DNA of 64,000 nucleotides from Amphibalanus amphitrite (lineage: Eukaryota > Arthropoda > Thecostraca > Balanomorpha > Balanidae), in assembly GCF_019059575.1 (NCBI RefSeq), contig NW_024881569.1, positions 806,001 through 870,000 of the forward strand. Reading direction: 5' to 3'. The notes beneath the pieces were generated by a model. That model was not told the DNA's origin and made no database searches. It saw nothing but the letters and a program-made list of their open reading frames with translations. Positions 40,124 through 49,682 of the stretch are shown here, piece after piece. Made by a program: the position numbers and the translations under genes. Position 1 is the first letter of the stretch. The number at the start of each line of letters is the position of its first letter.

Positions 40124-42224
40124 CCCGGCAGTTGCTGGGGTATTTCGCCACCCACCGTTTGCTGGGGGGGGGGGGGGGGCGTTAAACGCCCCCAGCCGAT
40201 AACTCGAGAACCAATAGGCGCAGCGAAACGCACGAGGCGGCAAACGAAAGAACGCGACGAGACGCTTCAGATGAGTACTTTAAAGTTGAATTTTGAGGTC
40301 ACAGGTCGGTTCAAGGTCAGGTCAAACACCTGAAATCGGGCTTTCAGTAGCATGGACTTCAGGACTTCGCAATGGGCGCCTCTCGTCATAAACTCTACCA
40401 AAACGGTGCACAATCCATCATATAAGGCCTACAAGAGTGTCAGCTCCATGCAGGGGTCAGTCAAGCATAGGTCAGGGTCAAGGTCAGGTCAACCGGGCAG
40501 GCACATATCCCCGAAAATAAAAACTGATATTCGCAGCCTGTGACACATGTTTTATGGGTAATTTGGGGCGTAGAACACGATGGTGACATTCATTTTATCA
40601 TATGTGTACGTGTTTGGCTAAAGAAGTTCAATTTAAGAAATTCATGTATCATGGTCGTGAAGTAGTCACGAGAAATTGCCAAGATTCAGTTCAAGATTTT
40701 GGAAAATGCGGAACGATAATCAATAATCGAAGATAGCCATTTGATTCTTCATGGTATTGGCAGTCTAATGGCGTTTACGGCATGTCTATATGTCTATTCT
40801 GTGATTTTATATGATTTTTTGAACATATGCCGTTTTTGGTCGAAAACTCAGAAATCATGACGTCACTAAAAAGTCGATATCTCAAAAATTTTCCGACCGA
40901 TTTTTTTTAAACTTTAACCTTCGCCCCAGTGGGGGGGGGGCATATGTTACCACCCTGTCGCGTTTTTTGCGTGTGAATAAAAAACCGCGGCGCGTAGCGC
41001 CGCGCCGCTTGGGGTAGCTTTTGGTACATCAATTTTGGACAATGTGCGAAATTTTTGACCCCAGGTCATGTCAGGTCAGTTCACCAGGTCAAGTTAACTG
41101 ACCAAGCCTAGGAAAAAGTTTGCAATCATGTCCAGCCTGCAGTGTTTGTCAGAAAGGTTTGAAACTTGGTGGATTGCATGCTGTTATGGGCGCCTACAAT
41201 TTGTATATCTCGGATTTTTGATATCCGTGACCTAAGGTCAGGTCAGTGGCGTGACCTTTCCATTACAAGTCAATGGAGAAAAATGAAAATGCCTCTAGAT
41301 CCGTGTGTACGCATCGGAACAGTCCAAATATTTCAGAATCGCAGTGCTTTAGTCCACTCGTGATGACCAAGGTGTCATTTTTGCTGATAGCCTCTAGACA
41401 GGTCATCCGAGGTCACTTGAGGCTACAAACAGTTTTTTGCCAATAACTCGCGATTGGAAAGAGATAGAACGCTGGGGAGGGTCTCATTGTGTTTGTCTTG
41501 ATGAGACGCATCGACTGATATGCAACATGACCTTTTCCGGTCAGGTCATGACCTTGACCTGAGGTCAAATTTTCAAGTTGACCTTACAAGGTCAACTTAT
41601 AGTTCATTCGACGCGTCTTGGCGAGGGGAACACGATTCTGGCAATAGAAATGTCGTGGCTTTTTGTAGTCGAAAGTTATTGTCGAAAAACACTTTTCGTA
41701 AAAACAGCTATTTTTGGAGTTTTTGCCCTCTGGAGGCTAAACCGTTGACCTGAGGTCAATATTGATAGTGACCTTTTCAAAAGAAGAGTTCAAAAGCTAT
41801 CGTTTGCTCTTCCATGCGTTTTTCTAGCTACCATAGTTCCTGAGATAGCGGCATGTTTTCTGAAAAATATAATGACAATTGGCAAATTTTGACCTTTGAT
41901 GACCTCTGGTGACCTCAATATTGCTCTAAGGTGAAAATGACCGAAATACTTTCAAACGTTCGCATTGAGAGCTATCGACTGCTTTTTACCGCGTCTTTCT
42001 AGCCCTCTTAGTTTTTGAGTTAGAGGTGGGTGGTAACATATGCCCCCCCTCACTAGGGCGAAGTTGGCTGAGACCGCCACTGGGGCGCGGGTTAACACAA
42101 TAAACTTCAATCGATTCCCTACAGGTACCCAAAATTTGGCGCGCCTGCGGCGCGCCGTTTTTATGCTATGGCCCGGCGAAAAAAGTGGGGGCGTTTAACG
42201 CCCCCCCCCCCAGCAACTCGCGGG
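40124..42224. mobile_element. TTAA-flanked (piggyBac-like) non-autonomous element, outer
   Basis: TTAA (40120-40123) then CCCGGCAGTTGCTGGGG; the other end is CCCCAGCAACTCGCGGG then TTAA (42225-42228). Just inside each end lies a G tract with the self-complementary box GGGGGCGTTAAACGCCCCC or its near copy. The interior is rich in AGGTCA/TGACCT. A second TTAA element (40918-42091) is nested in it. No transposase frame seen. Confidence 0.78.
40918..42091. mobile_element. TTAA-flanked (piggyBac-like) non-autonomous element, inner
   Basis: TTAA (40914-40917) then CCTTCGCCCCAGTGG; the other end is CCACTGGGGCGCGGG then TTAA (42092-42095). Inside both ends sits the box GGGGGGCATATGTTACCACC. A GCGGCGCGTAGCGCCGC palindrome follows the left box. 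The interior contains many AGGTCA half-sites, including AGGTCATGACCT near 41545. It has relatives at 56755-57300 and 63050-63640. Confidence 0.78.
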
Positions 42225-42228
42225 TTAA

Positions 42229-42804
42229 TAAATTGTCCCTGGTTTTAATGATGTAACAGAATAGTCCCTGAAGACTAGTTAGAGATGTGGTTATTAAGAA
42301 CGGACATTAGCCTACACAGAAATGTGTAGGTATGTACAATTGTGCAATGTAAAATGTATGTATACTATACATACATTTTACATGTACATATATGTACATT
42401 ACATGTACATATATGTACAATTACATACCAATATGCTGGGATATAATAAAAATCACGCGAAATATAGCGAAGCTTGGTGCACCTGCAGGTAGGACTGTGC
42501 AGTGGGCCATCGCTGGGTCGTAAAAAAACACACGTAACCTCAGGCACGTATCCAGGATTTCGCTCAGGGGGGGGGGGGGGGCGACAGCCGAGAAGGGCCC
42601 GGAGGTCAGCCAAAAGGGGCCCCACAGCGACTGCCTATCCTGGCGTGTAAAAATTCGAGAATGTCGAAAAAAAACAGCAAATTTACGATAGAATTTGGCA
42701 TTGTAAATGAAAATACATTGTCTTGCGTTTCTCGACCTTGATAACATGTTTGCAGTTAGCTTCCGTTGAAGTTCGTTTTTGCAGTTCACTTCCGTTGAAG
42801 TTCG
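42229..42804. other. spacer with short palindromic AT-rich repeats and a G-tract element
   Basis: It includes an inverted repeat of GTAAAATGTATGTATA (about 42349-42381), ATGTACATATATGTACAT direct repeats, and a fragment near 42543-42640 starting CAGGCACGTATCCAGG followed by a long G tract. That fragment's end resembles the inverted end (CCTTGGATACGTCCCTG) at about 59155-59171. No gene. Confidence 0.5.
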
Positions 42805-42808
42805 TTAA

Positions 42809-43044
42809 CCCGCGCCCGGCCGGGGGGGGGGGCTGTTTGAACACCTCCTCCTTGCGGTTTTGCGTGGATATAAAAAAGAGGGATGAATCTTATCTACAGA
42901 TATGAAAATTTTACACCCAGGTCGCTCAAGGTCAGGTCACCAGACCACGTCAAGTGACCTCACCTCAGAAAAGGTTAGAATGCTCTCCATAGCAACACCG
43001 ACTGAACGATCGGCTTGAAACTTTTAGCGATTGATAAGAGTAAC
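42809..43044. mobile_element. left end of another TTAA-type element, interrupted by retrotransposon B
   Basis: TTAA (42805-42808) then CCCGCGCCCGGCCGGGGG and the box CTGTTTGAACACC. Its sequence continues at 49261 after the 6.2-kb retrotransposon. A close relative without the insertion starts at 62841 and crosses the same point near 63052. The right terminus was not identified. Confidence 0.65.
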
Positions 43045-43325
43045 TGTTAGGGAATACCGCCGGTCTACCGGGCAGGTGGCCCGAATGCCGGACGCTCGAG
43101 CGCCGGCTGGCGGGCGCGGCGGCTCGGTCGGTCGGTGCCGCGTGAGTTACGTGTGCGCTCGGCCTGCCCCCCGGCGGTGAGCGATCAGCTGACCGGGCCC
43201 GGGCGGCCGGTAGCGGGGGCTGTGGCGAGCATTATTGGCTGTTGGTCCGTGCTGGGACGAAGTTGTCGGTCTTGGATGTGTGAATTGTCACCGTTCGTGG
43301 CAAATACAAGACTGATTACTTTACA
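43045..43325 (+). repeat. 5' LTR of retrotransposon B
   Basis: 281 bp, GC-rich, TG...CA ends, no difference from 48975-49255 found by eye. It should carry the element's promoter. Confidence 0.95.
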
Positions 43326-43328
43326 ATT

Positions 43329-43346
43329 TGGTGCCGAAACCCGGGA
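43329..43346 (+). other. primer-binding site of retrotransposon B
   Basis: TGGTGCCGAAACCCGGGA begins 3 bp after the LTR. A TGG start complements the CCA 3' end of tRNAs. The tRNA identity was not determined. Confidence 0.75.
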
Positions 43347-43517
43347 CGTTGCTCGGGACAGTGCAAGTGAGCATTGTTGTGATGGGTTGATGCCCAAGTG
43401 CTATCGTCAGTGGGCGATTTGTCGACGATTGCGGTGGACTGTCGGCAGTCGTCGGCGGTGAATTTCCGTCGGCTGACGGCGGCTTCGTGAGCGTTCTGAG
43501 GCTGCTGTGCGAACGCT

Positions 43518-45449
43518 ATGGCGGAGCTGGAGCGCCTGCTGAGGCGGCGTGTGGCGGCGAAGGGCTGGGCCACGCGCTCGGCCAACGTCTTGGCTGATCT
43601 GCTGGAGCAGAAGATGGACGAGGAGGTGGCTGGTGTGAGCCCTCGGCTGCTGCTGCTTGATGCGAAAAGAGAGTGCGAGGCGCGTCTGGCCGCCTTGGAC
43701 GAAGTACAGGCCTCTGTCGAGTGTGAGCTGAATCCAGAGGTCCTGGAAGGTGATTTGGAAGCTGCCTGGTCGTTCCGAGAGGGGATAAAGCGCGTTCTTC
43801 TCCGTGCTGCAGAGGTGCAGCACTCGGCTGAAGCAGGTGAACAGGTGCCTCCTGCATCAGCTAGTGGTCGATTTGGAGGTGCACGTCTGCCCAAGCTGGA
43901 GCTCCCGAAGTTCGACGGTGATGTGATGAAGTGGGGAACCTTCTGGGAGTCGTTTGAATGTGCAGTGGACCAGGCGGATCTGTCTGAGGTCCACAAGCTG
44001 ACCTACCTGAGGTCTCTTCTCGTTGGAGAAGCAAAGCAGTGCGTGGAGGGCCTCCCCCTCAGGGCTCAACACTACGCTGCCGCCTGTGACCTGCTGAAGA
44101 GCCGGTTTGGTCGCCCAGAGCTCATCATCTTCGCTCACGTGCAGCAGCTGTTGAGCCTTGGCAGCTCAAGTGAAACCAAGCTGCAAGACCTGGTCGACCG
44201 GCTCCTGGTGCAGGTGCGGAGCCTGGCTGCGCTGGGCGTCACTGGTCAGCAATATGGAGTGATCCTGACGCCTCTCATCCTGTCGCGCCTGCCCTCTGAG
44301 GTGCGCTTGGAGTGGGCCAGGAGCAGTGTTGGAAGAGAGGGTGACCTGGACAATCTCATCAGCTTCCTGCAACAAGAGATCTCCAGGCTGGAAAGGTCAG
44401 GCGTGTATGAGGGTCTGACGTCAACGAGGACGACTACCTCTCCAGGCCAGGCAGCTGCTGCTGCCACTGGACGCCGACCTGCCTTCTCTGGTGGGCGCCA
44501 GGGACCGGCGGCTGGCCTCCTGGGCCAGCGTGGGGCTCGTTCAGCCTCCCGCCCTTCTACTGCTGCTCTACAGTCTGCCGCTGCTGTGCGGTGTGGCTTC
44601 TGCGGACAGCAGCATCAGACAGCTAAGTGCTTGGGGTGGCAAAGACTGAGTGTAGATGACCGGTTCAGCTGTGTAAGGGAGAAACGCTTGTGTTTTTGCT
44701 GTTTGGAGACTGGGCACATGGCTAGACGCTGTGCTGCCAGATGTGGGAAGTGTGGTGGGCGTCACCATGTGACCCTGTGTGCTACTGAGGGTGATGAGGG
44801 TTCCCGGAGGGTGGATGCTGGGGTTGGAGCCAGGGAGGGGGCCCCCACCCAGGGTGTAGCCATGGGGGGAGGGGGACAGGGTGAGAGTGTTTCACTTTCA
44901 TGCACAACCAATGGAACTGTCACATTGCTGCCTGTCGCCACAGTATTGGTCCCTTCCGTGGATGGTAACAGTGTTGTCAAAGGTACTCTGATCTTTGATG
45001 GAGGTGCAGACCGCTCATTTGTGACAAAGTCGTTCATGAGGAAGGTCAAAGGAGAGCTTGAGGGCTCTGTCGAGATGAGCTGTGCCTCCTTTGGTGGCTC
45101 AAAAATGACTGATGTGTGTGATGTGTATGAAATCAGTGTGACTGGCCTGAATGTCTCTGTGCCCACAGCTGAAAAACTGCGAGTAGTGGAGGTGGAGCAA
45201 ATATCGGCGCCCCTGCGGAGACCACCTGTGTCCTCGAACCTGCTGCAGCCCTTCAACCACCTCCAGCTGGCCGCTGACTGCCCCTCGTCTGAGTCCACGC
45301 TGCACATAGACCTGGTGATCGGGCAGGACCAGTACTGGGCCCTTGTTAAGGCGGGGCTGGTGAGGGATGGTGGGCTAGTGGCTATGGAGACAGCCTTTGG
45401 CTGGGTTCTCTCTGGTGCCGTGGATGGACGGTCGAAAGTAGAGGGCTGA
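43518..45449 (+). CDS. BEL/Pao Gag-protease part (643 aa), ends at an in-frame TGA
   Basis: From ATG 43518. An N-terminal helical segment is followed by a DUF1759 Gag region about residues 125-300 (LPKLELPKFDGDVMKWGTFW), three Cys/His zinc-knuckle motifs (about 359-371 CGFCGQQHQTAKC, 393-406 CFCCLETGHMARRC, 411-423 CGKCGGRHHVTLC) and a DUF1758-type protease near 491-502 (LIFDGGADRSFV). The frame runs past FGWVLSGA, normally mid-polyprotein in BEL/Pao, and stops at TGA 45447-45449. The same frame stays open immediately after. The stop is followed by CAGTTA, matching the CARYYA readthrough context. The protease motif DGG departs from the usual DSG/DTG. Confidence 0.93.
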   Translation: MAELERLLRRRVAAKGWATRSANVLADLLEQKMDEEVAGVSPRLLLLDAKRECEARLAALDEVQASVECELNPEVLEGDLEAAWSFREGIKRVLLRAAEVQHSAEAGEQVPPASASGRFGGARLPKLELPKFDGDVMKWGTFWESFECAVDQADLSEVHKLTYLRSLLVGEAKQCVEGLPLRAQHYAAACDLLKSRFGRPELIIFAHVQQLLSLGSSSETKLQDLVDRLLVQVRSLAALGVTGQQYGVILTPLILSRLPSEVRLEWARSSVGREGDLDNLISFLQQEISRLERSGVYEGLTSTRTTTSPGQAAAAATGRRPAFSGGRQGPAAGLLGQRGARSASRPSTAALQSAAAVRCGFCGQQHQTAKCLGWQRLSVDDRFSCVREKRLCFCCLETGHMARRCAARCGKCGGRHHVTLCATEGDEGSRRVDAGVGAREGAPTQGVAMGGGGQGESVSLSCTTNGTVTLLPVATVLVPSVDGNSVVKGTLIFDGGADRSFVTKSFMRKVKGELEGSVEMSCASFGGSKMTDVCDVYEISVTGLNVSVPTAEKLRVVEVEQISAPLRRPPVSSNLLQPFNHLQLAADCPSSESTLHIDLVIGQDQYWALVKAGLVRDGGLVAMETAFGWVLSGAVDGRSKVEG

Positions 45450-45461
45450 CAGTTACTGACC

Positions 45462-48400
45462 TTGGTAGTGCCGCACACCTGTGGCTGTGATGTGTGGGCT
45501 CAGGGTCCCTGTGATGTGGAGAATAGCGATGAGAGTGAGGATTCATTGCTAAGGAGGTTCAATGAGACGATAGAGTTTGAGGACGGGAGGTACATAGTAC
45601 AGATTCCTTGGACAGATTCTAGGGATCAGTTACAGGATAACAGAAGGGAAGCAGAGAGGAGACTGATAAGTTTGGAGAGGCGGCTTCAGCGGAATCCCCC
45701 TCTCCAGGCTGCCTATGGTGCTGCTCTTCAACAGATGGAGGATGATGGCTTCATCAGTGAGGTGCCTCCTGATGAGCTCGTGACCGAGAACGTGACGTTT
45801 TACCTACCTCACAGACCAGTTGTGAAACTGAGCAGCAGCACTACCAAGGTGCGACCCGTCTTCGATGCCAGTTCGAGAGGGTCTAACGGACTGTCCTTGA
45901 ATGATGTTGTGCACACTGGCCCCTCTCTGATGCCCAGCGTGCAGGATGTGTTGCTGCGTTTCAGGCGTTGGAGATATGGCGTCAGTGCTGATGTGAAGCG
46001 TGCCTTTCATCAGATCTGTTTACAGGATGAGGACAGAGATGCACACCGGTTCCTGTGGCGCCAAGATGGACGCCTCCGTGTGATGCGCTTCAAGCGTGTG
46101 GTGATGGGTGTGGCGTGCAGCCCCTTCTTGCTCAATGCGACCATCAAATACCATCTCTCACAGAGCCCTGACAGCAAGGTGAAGACGGAGCTGTTGGACT
46201 GCCTCTATGCGGACGACTGGCTGTCCGGGGCCGACAGCGAGGAGGAGGCGGCGGCTCTGCTGCAGGATGCCTGCACCGTGATGGCTGCTGCAGGCATGGA
46301 GCTGACTAAGTGCTCCAGCAACTCGCCGCTCCTGTTGGACGCGGTGAGACAGGGGGCCGCCTGTTCAGAGAATGAAAGTGTGAAGGTGCTCGGCGTCACC
46401 TGGTGTCAGGATGATGACACACTCTGTTTCACAGGTGACCACCTGCCTGTTGGGATTGTGCCGACAAAGCGTGTGGTGCTGTGTATGATGGCCCGCGTGT
46501 ATGACCCGCTTGGCTTACTCAGTCCCTTCACAGTGCTGGCCAAGATTTTATTCCAAGAGCTATGGGAGCTCAAGGTGGACTGGGACGAGGAGCTTCCGGA
46601 GGAGAAGGCAGAGCTGTTCTGCCGCTGGCTGGACGGCTGCCGGCGACTGCGGGACGTGAGGGTGTCCCGCTGCTTCACTGCGATGTCCGCCGGTGACTGG
46701 TCGTCACTCACAGGTGATGTGGAGCTGCACGTATTTGCGGACGCTTCTCTGAAGGCGTATGGTAGCTGTGTCTATCTCAGGTTCGTGCAGCCTGACGGTT
46801 CATACCGCGTGTCTTTCGTCATGTCCAAGGGACGCGTGGCGCCGCTGAGGCAGCGGCTGACTCTCCCCAGACTGGAGCTGCTGGCGTGTCTGACGGCAGC
46901 AGAGCTGGTGAGACTAGTTATCGAGGCTCTGCGCCTACCGGAGGAGACCCCCTATGTGTGCTGGAGCGATTCTATGGTCGCTCTCGGATGGCTCAGGGGG
47001 CGACCTGAGCGATGGGATGTGTTTGTACGTAACCGTGTTTCTCGCATACAGGAGCTGACCTGCTCAGAGAACTGGCGCCACTGCCGGTCTGAGGATAACC
47101 CTGCTGACCTCATGACTCGGGGCGTGTTGGCAGAACAGCTTGTGACGTCACCGCTGTGGTTCAGCGGACCGGAATGGCTGTCACGGGCGGAGACGGCGCC
47201 CGTGTCTGCTGACGTCACACCACCTGCTCCTCAGCTGCCTGAGGAGGTGGATGCTGTGGCCGGTGCAACTCTGACGGCGGTGAGAGTGGACGAGTCTGAG
47301 CGCGGCCTGTTTCAGGTGACGAGATACGGGACGCTGGCGAAAGCCACGCGTGTCGTGGGGTGGACGCTGCGGTTTGTCTATAACTGCAGGCACCGCTCAG
47401 AGCGCCGAGCTGGTGAGCTCACAACTGAGGAGCTGGCGGCTGCCTGTGACCATTTGTATCGTGCCGCACAGGTAGACAGCTACTCTGCCGAGATTGACCT
47501 GCTGCGGCAGGGCAAGCCAGTGCCCGCCAGCTCGCCACTCCTCAGATTGACGCCCTTTCTCGCTGATGACGGTCTTCTGCGCGTGCGCGGGCGGCTGCAA
47601 ATGTCTGACTTGTCGTATGAGGAAAAGCATCCGATAATTATTCCCAAAGGCTACCTGGCAGAGCTGCTGGTGCGTGAGCGGCACAGGGTGATGAAGCACT
47701 GCGGTGTTTCGACCTTGATGACCGCCCTGAGGTCCAGCCTTTGGATCGTCGGTTTGCGCTCGATCGCGCGGCGCGTCGTGAGGAGCTGCGTGTCCTGTCG
47801 GAGGCACGACTCTCGAGCCTGCTGCGAGCCGGCGCCACCCCTGCCTCGTGACAGGGTGACCGAGGCGAAAGTTTTCGAAGTTTGTGCACTTGATTTTGCA
47901 GGTCCTCTGTTCTCTGCCGATTGTCCGAAGCAGAAATTGTATATCTGTTTGTTTACGTGCTCTGTGGTGAGGGCCGTGCACCTCGAGTTGACGGAGTCGA
48001 TGGGAGTTGACGATTTTTTGTTAGCCTTTCAGAGGTTTGCAGCGCGGCGCGGTGTTCCGTCGACTGTTTATTGTGACAATTTCAGGACTTTCAAGTGCGC
48101 CGAGCGTCTGTTACAGGGGCAGTACGGCCGACTCGCGCCGAGATTCAAATACTCGGCGCCACTGGCTCCCTGGTGGGGAGGCCAGTTTGAGCGCATGGTG
48201 CGCAGCGTTAAGGCGGCGCTGAAAAAATCCCTCGGTCAGAGACATCTGACAAAAACTGAACTGCAGACTGTGCTGACAGAAATCGAGGCTTGTGTGAATT
48301 CCAGGCCGCTGACCTTTGTTGGTGATGCACCTGATGACCCTGTGCCACTGACCCCTGCGCACTTTCTGACTGGGCACAGTGTGGGCTTCCAAGTGCGGTC

Positions 48401-48740
48401 GGCTCAGGAGCCCTCCGCTCAGACAGCAGATACACTCAGATCGCGCGCGAAGGCTAGAGCGAGGCGTCTGAACAAGTTCTGGACGGTTTGGAGTCGTGAT
48501 TATCTCAGGAGCCTCCCTCTAGCGGTGAGGCGCTTCAGATCCCAAGGTGGGCTGGTGGAGGGTTCAGTTGTCCTCCTTCAGGACGAGAATCAGCCCCGAT
48601 TTAAGTGGGAGATGGGAGTGGTGACCAGGTTGTTCCCTGGGAGGGATGGTGTGCCCAGATCTGCCGAGGTACGAACGTGCCGTGGACGGAAGACGAGGGC
48701 AGTGCAGCGTCTGCACGACCTCGAGATCCTGAGTCCGTGA
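45462..48740 (+). CDS. BEL/Pao Pol part: RT, RNase H, integrase (about 1092 aa), same frame as Gag
   Basis: This frame is in phase with the Gag-protease frame and has no ATG of its own at the beginning; it opens right after the TGA, so expression probably needs readthrough or is lost. Reverse transcriptase carries YADD at about residues 249-252; Pao-type RNase H about 422 onward (LHVFADASLKAYGSCVY); integrase zinc-binding motif about 740-782; integrase core with D in ALDFAGPL (about 810), D in VYCDNFRTF (about 872) and E in GGQFERMVRSVKAALKK (about 905); DUF5641-type C terminus (VVTRLFPGRDGVPRSAEV). CDNF replaces the usual SDNG near the second catalytic Asp, but the Asp is kept. Confidence 0.93.
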   Translation: MVVPHTCGCDVWAQGPCDVENSDESEDSLLRRFNETIEFEDGRYIVQIPWTDSRDQLQDNRREAERRLISLERRLQRNPPLQAAYGAALQQMEDDGFISEVPPDELVTENVTFYLPHRPVVKLSSSTTKVRPVFDASSRGSNGLSLNDVVHTGPSLMPSVQDVLLRFRRWRYGVSADVKRAFHQICLQDEDRDAHRFLWRQDGRLRVMRFKRVVMGVACSPFLLNATIKYHLSQSPDSKVKTELLDCLYADDWLSGADSEEEAAALLQDACTVMAAAGMELTKCSSNSPLLLDAVRQGAACSENESVKVLGVTWCQDDDTLCFTGDHLPVGIVPTKRVVLCMMARVYDPLGLLSPFTVLAKILFQELWELKVDWDEELPEEKAELFCRWLDGCRRLRDVRVSRCFTAMSAGDWSSLTGDVELHVFADASLKAYGSCVYLRFVQPDGSYRVSFVMSKGRVAPLRQRLTLPRLELLACLTAAELVRLVIEALRLPEETPYVCWSDSMVALGWLRGRPERWDVFVRNRVSRIQELTCSENWRHCRSEDNPADLMTRGVLAEQLVTSPLWFSGPEWLSRAETAPVSADVTPPAPQLPEEVDAVAGATLTAVRVDESERGLFQVTRYGTLAKATRVVGWTLRFVYNCRHRSERRAGELTTEELAAACDHLYRAAQVDSYSAEIDLLRQGKPVPASSPLLRLTPFLADDGLLRVRGRLQMSDLSYEEKHPIIIPKGYLAELLVRERHRVMKHCGVSTLMTALRSSLWIVGLRSIARRVVRSCVSCRRHDSRACCEPAPPLPRDRVTEAKVFEVCALDFAGPLFSADCPKQKLYICLFTCSVVRAVHLELTESMGVDDFLLAFQRFAARRGVPSTVYCDNFRTFKCAERLLQGQYGRLAPRFKYSAPLAPWWGGQFERMVRSVKAALKKSLGQRHLTKTELQTVLTEIEACVNSRPLTFVGDAPDDPVPLTPAHFLTGHSVGFQVRSAQEPSAQTADTLRSRAKARARRLNKFWTVWSRDYLRSLPLAVRRFRSQGGLVEGSVVLLQDENQPRFKWEMGVVTRLFPGRDGVPRSAEVRTCRGRKTRAVQRLHDLEILSP

Positions 48741-48963
48741 GTCCGACCATCACACCGTGAGTCCGTGAGTCCTCTTCTCACCCTGACCTCGGCTGCCCAG
48801 TGCCCGTCTCCGCATTGGTGTGATATTTGTCGTGGTTTAGTTTTGCGCCGATGTGTTTGTTCAGTTTCTCGTCGATTTTTATAATGCGCCGATTTGATTT
48901 ATCGTATGCTAAGCCGGTGGTATGTGATGTGTTGTGAACTTGCGAAACGTCTGTCCCGTTTCA

Positions 48964-48974
48964 CGGGGGGAGGA
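48964..48974 (+). other. polypurine tract of retrotransposon B
   Basis: A CGGGGGGAGGA run sits directly before the TG of the 3' LTR, the normal plus-strand priming position. Confidence 0.7.
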
Positions 48975-49255
48975 TGTTAGGGAATACCGCCGGTCTACCG
49001 GGCAGGTGGCCCGAATGCCGGACGCTCGAGCGCCGGCTGGCGGGCGCGGCGGCTCGGTCGGTCGGTGCCGCGTGAGTTACGTGTGCGCTCGGCCTGCCCC
49101 CCGGCGGTGAGCGATCAGCTGACCGGGCCCGGGCGGCCGGTAGCGGGGGCTGTGGCGAGCATTATTGGCTGTTGGTCCGTGCTGGGACGAAGTTGTCGGT
49201 CTTGGATGTGTGAATTGTCACCGTTCGTGGCAAATACAAGACTGATTACTTTACA
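48975..49255 (+). repeat. 3' LTR of retrotransposon B
   Basis: 281 bp, identical by eye to the 5' LTR; followed by the target duplication GTAAC. Confidence 0.95.
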
Positions 49256-49272
49256 GTAACAGTATGTATGTC

Positions 49273-49495
49273 GTAGGCATCGGGTGAAATCCGGCATTTC
49301 ATGAAATGTCTAGGCATTACATGGAATGCCGGCAAAAACTGAAATCTTCGTAGAAATACGGGCGTTACAGCGAATGCCTGAAAATTTTAGGCTTTTCATG
49401 AAGTGCCAGGCGGAGGCCAGGCACTCCCTGAAATGTGGTCAAAACCAATTGAGTACATTTGTTGCCTAGGCATTACATGAAATGCCCGACTGACG
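49273..49495. repeat. repeat built of self-complementary GCATTTCATGAAATGC-type boxes
   Basis: Several boxes such as GCATTTCATGAAATG, GGCATTACATGGAATGCC and CATTACATGAAATGCC occur within 220 bp. The whole segment recurs in inverted orientation at about 56520-56740 with good similarity, including the CAAAAACTGAAATCTTCGTA stretch. Confidence 0.75.
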
Positions 49496-49514
49496 GCCGG
49501 ACTTTTGACCTTTC

Positions 49515-49598
49515 GACCTCGAAAGGTCGAAAGGTCAAAAGTTGACCTTAGGTCACGTGACCTAAGGTCAACTTTTGACCTTTCGACCTTTCGAGGTC
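49515..49598. repeat. 84-bp perfect palindrome with central CACGTG
   Basis: 42-base arms meet at 49556/49557 with no spacer and no mismatch, centred on GGTCACGTGACC. Each arm carries AAGGTCA-type half-sites and the CGACCTTTCGAGGTC motif. Only one arm is present in the related copy at about 52520-52567. Confidence 0.95.
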
Positions 49599-49682
49599 AA
49601 CATACATATCTTGCGATGCGGATTGACGAGAGGATCACGATGGTGCTATTAGTTTGTTCCTAGCTGGGATACCTTGAAAGTT

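Larger units (their letters stand above)
43045..49255 (+). mobile_element. full-length BEL/Pao LTR retrotransposon B, very recent insertion
   Basis: Two 281-bp LTRs (43045-43325 and 48975-49255) look identical, start TGTTAG and end TTTACA, and are flanked by the 5-bp duplication GTAAC (43040-43044 and 49256-49260). A primer-binding site starting TGGTGCCGAAACC lies 3 bp after the 5' LTR, and an ACGGGGGGAGGA purine tract directly before the 3' LTR. Coding is split by a single in-frame TGA (45447-45449). The related sequence at 62841-63080 is an unoccupied paralogous site. Confidence 0.95.
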
